NCBI GenBank assembly: GCA_964590395.1
Contig: CAZPVT010000030.1
Coordinates: 1 to 64,000, forward strand
Reading direction: 5' to 3'
DNA length: 64,000 nt
Source of the DNA: JAOABP01 sp964590395
GTDB taxonomy: Bacteria; Hydrothermota; Tepidihabitantia; Tepidihabitantales; Tepidihabitantaceae
The position numbers were made by a program, and so were the translations under genes. Under the pieces are notes generated by a model that was not told the DNA's origin, ran no database searches, and saw nothing but the letters and a program-made list of their open reading frames with translations. Of the stretch, positions 34,078-41,698 are shown in pieces (the first letter of the stretch is position 1; every line of letters starts with the position of its first letter).

Positions 34078-35614
34078 TCAGTTGACTCAGGGGGTGGCAT
34101 TTGTTTGCAGCCGAGCAAAGGTCCGGGATGAGTTTTTAGCCAACAGGGGGTTCAGTGTCAGGTGGTTAAGTTGTATTGGACAGGTCGGAGCTGGGGAAAT
34201 TCTTTCAGAGTTGCTGTTCGGGGCGCAGGGTGTTTTGCTACTCGGTTGCCAGGAGAATGAGTGCCGTCATACTTCCGGACCGGCAAATGCACGCAAGTGG
34301 GTGAATCTCAGTAAATCCCTGCTCAAACTGCTGGGCTTTGACCCCGGTAGAGTGGAACTGATGAGTGAGGGAAAAGAGATATGGTTCAAGCAGAAGATTG
34401 CCGATTTTGTTGGGAAATATTTTTCCGAACCGGCAGGTAGTAGCGGTCAGGAGGAAACCGGTGCTGAAGTAGTTAAAACGGTACAGCAATTCAGTTCATC
34501 ATTAGATTTTGTCTGTTTGGACTGTGGTAGGTGTAGCGGTATCTGTCCAGTGGCAAGAACGGGTATGGGATTTTCTCCACGGCGGTTGATAAAACAGGCG
34601 ATCGAAGAACAGGCGGAAGTGCCAACAAAGACCTTGTATGCCTGTATCGGTTGTGATTTATGCAGTACTGTCTGTCCGTCAGGAAAGAGCATTGGCAAAA
34701 TGGTTAAGCGTTTACGGTCAATTGCCTATAATCGTGGTATGCGGTCGGTTCTGGCGCACGGTGGTCTACTTCTGATAATTGCCCAATTGATGGCAAAGAG
34801 CAATAGAAAGCAGCGCCGGCAAGACTGGCTTAAACCGGACCTCAGGGTGTCAGAAAAGGGGGATACCGCACTATTTGTCGGTTGTTTGCCTTATTTTGAT
34901 GTGATATTTGCTGAATTGGGAGTAAATCCGGTGCGAACTGCTCAGAATGCGGTGCGCAGTTTGAATGCGGTGGGAGTTGAACCGGTGTTGCTTGATGACG
35001 AGCGGTGCTGTGGTCACGATTTGCTTTGGCTGGGCGATATCGGTAATGCGGTTAAACTCGCGACGCGAAATATTGAACAGTTGCAGAGGTTCAAGGTGAA
35101 GCGGATAGTTTTTCTTTGTCCTGAATGTCTTTATACATTCCGAATGGAGTATCCGGAATTGGTCGGTGAAGTGGGCATGGAACTTGTCCACATTACTCAA
35201 TTTCTCCTCGAAAAGGGGTTTCAGCCGGAGACCCAAGGACAGGATTGGACCGTAACTTATCATGACCCGTGTCGGTTAAGCCGACAGCTGGGTATCAGTG
35301 AGCCACCCAGAGTGCTATTACAGTCTATTGCAGGTATTAATGTTGCTGAAATGCAACATATCCGGGAACAGGGGTTATGCTGTGGCGGAACCTCCTGGTT
35401 GGAGTGTGGTGCAGCAGTGAAACTTTTACAACAACGCCGAATCCGAGAGGCAAAGGAGACCGGTGCCCAGTTTCTGGTTACCGCCTGCAGTAAGTGTGAA
35501 ATTCATCTCCGCTGTGCCCTGAATAAAGAGAATGAAGACAATTTATACCTGGTCAGTCTGATTGATTTGCTGAATGGATTTAATAAAATAAATGAAGATG
35601 AACCAAAGTCCTAA
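34064..35614 (+). CDS. MvhD-HdrC-HdrB fusion protein
   Basis: 516 residues in three modules. Residues 1-120 are a diverged MvhD/FlpD domain: GVLLLGCQENECRHTSGPANARKW matches GCHxGDCHYxxGN, but the N-terminal CxxC is lost. Residues 145-215 are HdrC: CLDCGRCSGICPV (C151-C161) and CIGCDLCSTVCPS (C194-C204). Residues 255-510 are HdrB/HdrD-like, with two CCG motifs: CLPYF...RCCGHD...CPEC and DPCRLSRQ...LCCGG...CSKC. The CCG motifs bind the non-cubane clusters where disulfide is reduced in HdrB. The fusion would link an electron-entry domain, a ferredoxin wire and a disulfide reductase in one chain. It overlaps both neighbours. Confidence 0.8.
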   Translation: MKESDQLTQGVAFVCSRAKVRDEFLANRGFSVRWLSCIGQVGAGEILSELLFGAQGVLLLGCQENECRHTSGPANARKWVNLSKSLLKLLGFDPGRVELMSEGKEIWFKQKIADFVGKYFSEPAGSSGQEETGAEVVKTVQQFSSSLDFVCLDCGRCSGICPVARTGMGFSPRRLIKQAIEEQAEVPTKTLYACIGCDLCSTVCPSGKSIGKMVKRLRSIAYNRGMRSVLAHGGLLLIIAQLMAKSNRKQRRQDWLKPDLRVSEKGDTALFVGCLPYFDVIFAELGVNPVRTAQNAVRSLNAVGVEPVLLDDERCCGHDLLWLGDIGNAVKLATRNIEQLQRFKVKRIVFLCPECLYTFRMEYPELVGEVGMELVHITQFLLEKGFQPETQGQDWTVTYHDPCRLSRQLGISEPPRVLLQSIAGINVAEMQHIREQGLCCGGTSWLECGAAVKLLQQRRIREAKETGAQFLVTACSKCEIHLRCALNKENEDNLYLVSLIDLLNGFNKINEDEPKS

Positions 35615-38153
35615 CGAAGCACGGATTGGTGTCTTTGTCTGTCGGTGCGGAACCAACATCGCTGCCACCGTTGATGTGAACCAGGTAGCAGAATTTGCGC
35701 GGAATATCCCCGGAGTAGTTCACAGTCAGGTCGGACTCTATCTCTGTTCTGAACCCGGACAGAAGGAGATTAAGCAAGCAATCACTGAGAGGGGGCTTAA
35801 CCGAGTGGTGGTTGCTGCCTGTTCGCCTCGGATGCACGAGCCGACCTTCCGTATCTGTCTGACCCAGGCAGGATTAAACCCTTTCCTTTTGGAGATCGCC
35901 AATATCCGGGAGGGATGTTCTTGGGTTCACTCGGCGGAATCGGAACGAGCAACACGGAAAGCCCGGGACCTCGTGCGGATGGCAGTGGCAAAAGTCCGGC
36001 TGCTTAAACCCCTGAGCGAGCGCCATTTTCCAATTAAAGATGCGGTGCTAGTGGTCGGTGGAGGTGTTGCCGGTATACAGGCAAGTCTTGACTTGGCTGA
36101 TGCCGGACGTCAGGTCTATCTAGTGGAGAAACAACCGTCATTGGGTGGGTTGATGGCACAGTTATTCAAAACCTATCCCACGATGGACTGTGCGATATGA
36201 ATACTCGCGCCCAAGATGGTGGATGTCGGTCGACATCCCAAGATCAAACTCCTGACCCTGACCGAGGTCAAGGAAATTGCCGGTCATGTTGGTGAATTTA
36301 AGGTAACAGTCAGGCAGAAGGCACGGTTTGTCAATGAGCGGGAGTGCACCGCGTGTGGTGAATGTGCCAAGGTCTGCCCTCAACTCGTGCCCGACGAGTT
36401 CAATCTCGGGCTTTCGCTCCGAAAAGCCATTTACCAGCCATTCCCCCAGGCAATTCCCGCAGCCTATGTGCTGAATCCAAAGGATTGCCTTGGGCTCAAC
36501 CCTATTGCGTGCGGGAAATGCGCCCAGGCGTGTGATAAGAAATGTATTGATTATAGCGACGAAGACAAAGAGTTCACATTTGAAGTCGGAACGATAATCG
36601 TTGCTACAGGAATGGAGCCATTTGACCCGTTTGATAACCGGGATTTTGGTTACGGTAAGTTTACCAATGTGATCACCGCAATTGAGTTTGAACGGCTTGT
36701 TTCTTCCGGTGGTCCAACCAATGGTGAATTGCTACGGTTTAGTGACCGCCAGCCACCGAGAAGTATTGCCTTTATCCAGTGTGTTGGGTCCCGTTGTGCA
36801 GATCAGGGGAGTCCTTATTGTTCCAATATCTGCTGTATGAATACAATTAAGGATGCCCTTTTAATCAAAGAGCATCATCCGGATGTCGAAGTTAAGGTTT
36901 TTTATATTGATCTGCGGACGTTCAGCAAAGGTTTTGAAGAGATGCTCTGGCGGTCAAAACGGATGGGAGTGAAATATATCCGGGGAATTCCAGGAGAGGT
37001 GGAGGAGGATGGTCAGATTGGAAATCTGAGATTGTATGTTGAAAATACCGAGACTGGTAGGTTAGAAACTCACGAGGTTGGGATGGTGGTGCTAGCTACC
37101 GGTGTCAAACCCAGTATGGATACCGCGGCGCTGCAACATTTGCTTTCGCTCCAGTTGCATACAGAAGGGTTTCTACTTGAAGCACATCCTAAACTGCTAC
37201 CAGTAGATTCGCCGATCCGCGGCGTTTTCTATGCAGGTGGAGCAGAAGGTCCTAAGGATATTAAGGATTCGGTTACCCAGGCAAGCGCAGCAGCAGGTAG
37301 AGCAGCGAGACTTCTGGCACAGGGAACGCTCGCTGCCGAACCCTACACGGTTGAAGTTGATTCGGCTAAATGCCGTTCCTGTGGTGTCTGCCTTAAAGTT
37401 TGCTCTTATCAGGCGTTTGAATGGCAAAGGGGGATGCCGGCAAAGCCACTTGCAGCAGTCTGTGCTGGCTGTGGTACTTGTGCCGCAGAATGTCGTTTTG
37501 GTGCGATTGAGGCGCATCAATTCACCGATGAACAGGTACTCGCTCAGATTGAATCCGCACTGGCTGATGAGCCGGAATCTAAATCACTGGTATTTGCCTG
37601 CCACTGGTGCTCTTTTGCTGCCGCAGATACCGCCGGTGTAAGTCGAAGTCAGTATCCGGCGCGTCAGGTGTTAATCCGGACGATGTGTTCGGGTAGGGTG
37701 GCAGAGGAGTTTGTACTCCGAGCCTTCGAACTGGGGGCACCCGTAGTCCTTGTTTCCGGTTGCCATTTTGCAGACTGCCATTATCTTAATGCCAACCGCT
37801 ATACCCAGCGCCGGATAGAAAAATTATGGGACAAACTTGAGGCTTGGGGAATAAGACCGGAGAGATTGCAGTTGGAATGGATTTCTGCTGCCCAGGGACA
37901 GCGATTTGTTTACACAATGCAGGAACTGGAAAGACTACGGCAGACAGTTACTCGGGAAGAAATAGCAAAGACGAAAGAGATCCTTAAAAACCCACCCAAG
38001 ATTGCCAGCCGAGCCGAACCGAAGGAAACGGGAGAAAAGCTTTTCAAATGTTTGCGTTGTGGTAAGGAGTTCAAACTTATCTACATTCCTGGTAAACCGC
38101 AGGAGCGTTCCTGCCCTTATTGCGAGAGTAACAGCGTCCGTATGGAAATCTAA
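35592..38153 (+). CDS. hdrA: Selenocysteine-containing HdrA-MvhD fusion with C-terminal zinc ribbon
   Basis: Read through the in-frame TGA at 36198-36200, this is one 853-residue protein. It has the N-terminal HdrA domain (RIGVFVCRCGTNI), the FAD fold (VVGGGVAGIQASLDLADAG) and DCAI-Sec203-ILAPKMVDVGRHP. An inserted ferredoxin follows (CTACGECAKVCPQ about 252; CGKCAQACDKKC), then the HdrA core (CVGSRC...CCMNT), two [4Fe-4S] motifs (CRSCGVCLKVCSY; CAGCGTCAAECRF), MvhD (CHWCSFAAADTAG, CSGRV, GCHFADCHY) and a CxxC-CxxC ribbon (CLRCGKEF...CPYC). Cysteine stands at the TGA position in the three sister HdrA proteins here. No other stop interrupts the frame. Flavin-based bifurcation at the HdrA FAD is inferred from the family. 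Confidence 0.85.
36198..36238 (+). promoter_or_regulatory. Selenocysteine codon and candidate bacterial SECIS element
   Basis: The TGA (36198-36200) is followed 20 bases later by a perfect 7-bp stem, GGATGTC (36221-36227) and GACATCC (36232-36238), closed by the tetraloop GGTC. A GGUC-type apical loop at this distance is what SelB recognises in known bacterial SECIS elements such as E. coli fdhF. The hairpin lies in coding sequence (VDVGRHP), as expected for bacteria. Confidence 0.75.
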
Positions 38154-38450
38154 ACGCGATTCTGGATTACAAGAAAATTTGCCAAAGTGGTATGTCTCTT
38201 CATTGACAAAGCAATCGTTAACACCGTAAAAGTTACTTCTATAACCATCTAATATACTGTTACCTATATAGTTCCTCCTCGACCCCATCTTAAATTTAAG
38301 GCCGGTTTTGGTATTTTTGCGTATTTTAAAATACGGTGCGCCAGAGAGGCTTAGGGACTCTAAAAATGGAGAGGGAAAATGAGTTTTTTCAGCCGTAGTT
38401 GCTCATTTTCTTGACTTTTAGAACGGCCGGTTTATTATTTTTTTCTTATT
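38154..38450. promoter_or_regulatory. Palindrome-rich intergenic control region between two hdr units
   Basis: These 297 bases hold no gene. They contain CTTAAATTTAAG (38289-38300, perfect 12-bp palindrome), CGTATTTTAAAATACG (38320-38335, perfect 16-bp palindrome) and an inverted repeat GAAAATGAG/CTCATTTTC (38375-38383 and 38402-38410) that abuts the -35 box of the downstream promoter. These are good candidates for regulator binding sites. No clear terminator of the upstream operon was seen. Confidence 0.5.
38411..38438 (+). promoter_or_regulatory. Promoter of the second hdr unit
   Basis: TTGACT (38411-38416), 16 bases, TATTAT (38433-38438). Initiation near 38445 gives about 6 bases before ATG 38451; no Shine-Dalgarno sequence is present, so the mRNA is probably leaderless. 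Confidence 0.6.
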
Positions 38451-38843
38451 ATGGATTCGCAGAGTAACTCGCCGTTGATCCGGCGAATTGAGGAGTTGTC
38501 AGGCCAGAGGGTTGGGGACTGTTATCAATGTGGCTGTTGCACCGCCGGCTGTCCGATTGGTGATTTAATGGACCCACCACCGAGTAAGGCAATCCGTCTT
38601 CTACAGTTAGGTCTCGCTGAAGAACTTTTGGCAAGTGAGGGAATCTGGCTCTGTGCCAGTTGTCTTGTTTGTGGCAGTCGATGTCCGAGGAATGTTGATT
38701 ACGCAAAGATTGCAGAAGCCTGCCGGGCGATTGTACTGCGGGCAAAGAGGAGTCGGGTTGACCCGGATGGAGTAACCGAGGTTGATCTGCAGGATGTTCC
38801 ACAGCAGGCGTTTATTGCCAGTTTCCGTAAGTTTTCAGTATGA
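38451..38843 (+). CDS. hdrC: Heterodisulfide reductase subunit C (HdrC)
   Basis: The 130-residue protein has two [4Fe-4S] motifs, CYQCGCCTAGCPI (C24, C27, C30, C34) and CASCLVCGSRCPR (C68, C71, C74, C78), the standard HdrC arrangement. There is no membrane segment, so it belongs to the soluble HdrABC type. It passes electrons from HdrA to HdrB. First gene after the strong promoter; its stop overlaps the hdrB ATG by four bases. The following genes hdrB and hdrA complete a conventional HdrCBA set. Confidence 0.9.
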   Translation: MDSQSNSPLIRRIEELSGQRVGDCYQCGCCTAGCPIGDLMDPPPSKAIRLLQLGLAEELLASEGIWLCASCLVCGSRCPRNVDYAKIAEACRAIVLRAKRSRVDPDGVTEVDLQDVPQQAFIASFRKFSV

Positions 38844-39709
38844 AATATCCTTATTATCCAGGGTGTACACTTTATTCTAAGGCAAGGAATCTTGACCGGT
38901 GTGCTCGTCAGGCAGCTGAACTGCTGGATGTAGAGTTGATCGAGATGCCATCCTGGAACTGCTGCGGTGCCATATATAATACCAATTTTGATGACTTTGC
39001 GGCGCAAGTTGGACCGGTGCGAAATCTGGCAAAGGCAAGCCAAATGGGGGAAAGACTGGTGACGCTCTGTGCTGCCTGTTACAATGTCCTGAAGCGGGCG
39101 CAGGAGCAGTTAAATGCCACCGGTTTTGAGGAGGATAGAAAGAGAATTCTGGAGTTTGTTGATGAGCCATTTGAGCGGGATGTCAAGGTGGTGCATTATC
39201 TTGAGGTGCTGAAGGAGTTGGGTTTTGAAACGGTTAAGGCACGGGTGAAACGTTCTTTGAATGGGCTGAAGGTGGCGGGATATTACGGTTGTCTGATGGT
39301 TAGACCAAGAGAGGTTATGAGGTTCGATGATCCGGAGAACCCGGTTGTTATGGACGAACTGCTTGCAGCACTTGGGGCCGAGCCGGTGCGGTTTGATTTT
39401 AAGACGGAGTGCTGTGGTGGATATCTGGTTGTGAACCGGCGGGATGTAGCTTATGCCTGTTCGCTGAGGGTGGTTGATAATGCTCGAACCTGGGGCGCAG
39501 AGAGTATCGTCACCACCTGCCCTTTATGTCAGTACAATCTGGAGATGGCTCAATTAAACCGGTTGCCCTCAGAACAACAGGTGCCGGTCTTTTATTTTAC
39601 ACAGTTACTTGGGTTGGGATTGGGGATAGAGCCAACAGGACTTGGTTTTGAGGACAACAAAATGGACCTCCGGGATTTTCTTTTGAATAAAGGATTGATT
39701 AATGAATAG
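38840..39709 (+). CDS. hdrB: Heterodisulfide reductase subunit B (HdrB)
   Basis: This 289-residue protein has two CCG domains: YYPGC...NCCG...CAAC in the first half and YYGC...ECCGG...CPLC in the second. In HdrB of methanogens these cysteines hold two non-cubane [4Fe-4S] clusters that cleave a disulfide such as CoM-S-S-CoB. In a bacterium the physiological disulfide (or other acceptor) is unknown. The ATG overlaps the hdrC stop. All expected cysteines are present, so catalytic competence is likely. Confidence 0.9.
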   Translation: MKYPYYPGCTLYSKARNLDRCARQAAELLDVELIEMPSWNCCGAIYNTNFDDFAAQVGPVRNLAKASQMGERLVTLCAACYNVLKRAQEQLNATGFEEDRKRILEFVDEPFERDVKVVHYLEVLKELGFETVKARVKRSLNGLKVAGYYGCLMVRPREVMRFDDPENPVVMDELLAALGAEPVRFDFKTECCGGYLVVNRRDVAYACSLRVVDNARTWGAESIVTTCPLCQYNLEMAQLNRLPSEQQVPVFYFTQLLGLGLGIEPTGLGFEDNKMDLRDFLLNKGLINE

Positions 39710-39721
39710 GTGCGGGTAACA

Positions 39722-41668
39722 ATGGGAAGGCGGCGGATCGGAGTTTTTGTCTGTCATTGCGGAATTAATATTGCGGGTGTTGTGAAGGTGCCGGAACTGG
39801 TTGAACGGGTTAAGGGTATTCCGGATGTTGTCAGTGTGCTGGACTATGTCTACTGTTGTTCAGATCCGGGTCAGAAGTTGATCCAGGAGACAATCAAAGA
39901 AAGACAGTTGGATGGTGTGGTAGTGGCATGCTGTTCCCCCAATCTGCATGAGGCAACCTTCCGTAAGGCAGCGAGCGCAGCCGGGTTGAATCCTTACCTG
40001 TGCGAGATCGCCAATATCAGAGAGCAATGCTCCTGGGTTACTGCGGATCGGGATACCGCGACCGATAAGGCAGAGAGGATTGTTAAGACGATAGTAGCAA
40101 AGGTGCGTGAGGATGAGCCCCTGCAGCGGTTAAAGGTGCGGATGATTAAACGGGCGTTAGTGGTGGGGGCTGGAATTGCCGGGATTCAGGCAGCAATTGA
40201 TATTGCCAATGCCGGGTACGATGTGATGCTGGTTGAGAAGGAGCCGTCAATTGGGGGGCATATGGCACAACTTTCCGAGACATTTCCTACCCTTGACTGC
40301 TCCCAGTGTATTCTGACTCCGAAGACGGTAGAGGCGGGTCAGCATCCCAGGATCAAGTTGCTTACCTATTCTGAAGTACTGGAGGTTAGCGGTTTTGTGG
40401 GCAACTTCCGGGTGAAGATCCGTCAGAAGCCCAGGTATGTGGACATTGATGCCTGTACCGGTTGCGGGATCTGTCTGGAGAGATGTCCGGTGAGGGTGGA
40501 TTCGTGGTTTGACCGGAATCTGACAAAGCGCCGGGCGATTTACCGTCTTTTCCCTCAAGCGGTGCCTAACAAGGTGGTAATTGATGCCGAACACTGCCGG
40601 CAGTTACAGGGAAAGAAATGCGGGGTCTGTGCGAGGGTGTGTCCGGCACAGGCGATTCGCTATGACGATGCCGAAAGGATAGTTGAGGAGGAAGTTGGTG
40701 CGGTAGTGCTGGCAACCGGTTACGAACTTTTTGATATCAGTCAGGTTGGTGCGTACGGTTTTGGTGTGGTGCCGGATGTGATCGATGGGCTTGGGTTTGA
40801 GCGGATTCTTTCTGCTTCCGGTCCATTTGCCGGTGAGGTGCGCCGACCCTCAGACGGCAAGGTGCCTAAAAGGGTGGTTTTTGTTCAGTGCGCCGGCTCC
40901 AGAGATATTAATCAAGGGGTGCCTTACTGTTCTAAAATCTGTTGTATGTATACCGCGAAGCACGCTTTGCTTTATAAACATCGGGTGCACGATGGAGAGG
41001 CAATTGTCTGCTACATTGATGTTAGAACACCCGGTAAGGGGTTTGAAGAGTTTTATCGGCGGACGACTGATGAGGGTGTTAAGTATCTGCGCGGTAAGGT
41101 ATCAAAGGTATTTCGGCGAGGTGATAAGGTGGTGATCTGGGCAGCAGATACCCTGGCGGGTAAAAAGCTGGAGATAGAGGCGGATATGGTTGTTCTGGCA
41201 AACGCGGTTGTGCCCAATCCACGTGGGGTGGAACTTGCACGGCGTCTGAAGGTGGGGATGGATATGAATGGTTTTTATAATGAGGCGCATCCCAAACTGA
41301 AGCCGGTAGAGACATTGACCGCGGGATTCTTCCTTGCTGGGTGCGGTCAGGGACCAAAGGATATTCCTGAGACGGTGGCACAGGCCTCGGGTGCCGCTGC
41401 CAAGGTTTTGGCGATGTTTGGCACAGGTGAACTTTACCATGAACCGGTAATCGCCCAGGTTGATGATGAGTTATGCGTGGGATGCGGTAACTGTGAGCAG
41501 ACCTGTGCCTACGAAGCGATAAAGGTGGATAGGAGAAAAGGCAAAGCGGTGGTGCAGGTGGTGATGTGTGAGGGGTGTGGTGCCTGTTCAGTTGCCTGTC
41601 CTTCTGGTGCAGTTAATCTGAAGAATTTTGCCAAAAAGGCACTTTTGGAAATGGTAGATGTGGAGTGA
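39722..41668 (+). CDS. hdrA: Heterodisulfide reductase subunit A (HdrA, Cys form)
   Basis: This protein of about 648 residues has conventional HdrA architecture: RIGVFVCHCGINIAG, the FAD fold VVGAGIAGIQAAIDIANAG, TFPTLDCSQCILTPKTV (Cys at the position that is Sec in the 35592 gene), an inserted ferredoxin (CTGCGICLERCPV; CGVCARVCPAQ), CAGSRD...CSKICCMYT, and two C-terminal clusters (CVGCGNCEQTCAY; CEGCGACSVACPS). The FAD is the expected bifurcating site. ATG 39722 is preferred to GTG 39710 because it has AGGTG upstream and puts the conserved GRRRIGVF at the N-terminus. Follows hdrB at once. Confidence 0.9.
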   Translation: MGRRRIGVFVCHCGINIAGVVKVPELVERVKGIPDVVSVLDYVYCCSDPGQKLIQETIKERQLDGVVVACCSPNLHEATFRKAASAAGLNPYLCEIANIREQCSWVTADRDTATDKAERIVKTIVAKVREDEPLQRLKVRMIKRALVVGAGIAGIQAAIDIANAGYDVMLVEKEPSIGGHMAQLSETFPTLDCSQCILTPKTVEAGQHPRIKLLTYSEVLEVSGFVGNFRVKIRQKPRYVDIDACTGCGICLERCPVRVDSWFDRNLTKRRAIYRLFPQAVPNKVVIDAEHCRQLQGKKCGVCARVCPAQAIRYDDAERIVEEEVGAVVLATGYELFDISQVGAYGFGVVPDVIDGLGFERILSASGPFAGEVRRPSDGKVPKRVVFVQCAGSRDINQGVPYCSKICCMYTAKHALLYKHRVHDGEAIVCYIDVRTPGKGFEEFYRRTTDEGVKYLRGKVSKVFRRGDKVVIWAADTLAGKKLEIEADMVVLANAVVPNPRGVELARRLKVGMDMNGFYNEAHPKLKPVETLTAGFFLAGCGQGPKDIPETVAQASGAAAKVLAMFGTGELYHEPVIAQVDDELCVGCGNCEQTCAYEAIKVDRRKGKAVVQVVMCEGCGACSVACPSGAVNLKNFAKKALLEMVDVE

Positions 41669-41698
41669 TTTTTGTGTTTGAAAGGCGGAGCTGAATAT

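Noticed and set aside
35592..36200. Reading the HdrA frame as two genes or a nonsense-mutated pseudogene
   Set aside because: The frame is continuous and conserved on both sides, the TGA replaces a conserved Cys, and a SECIS-like hairpin follows at the right distance.
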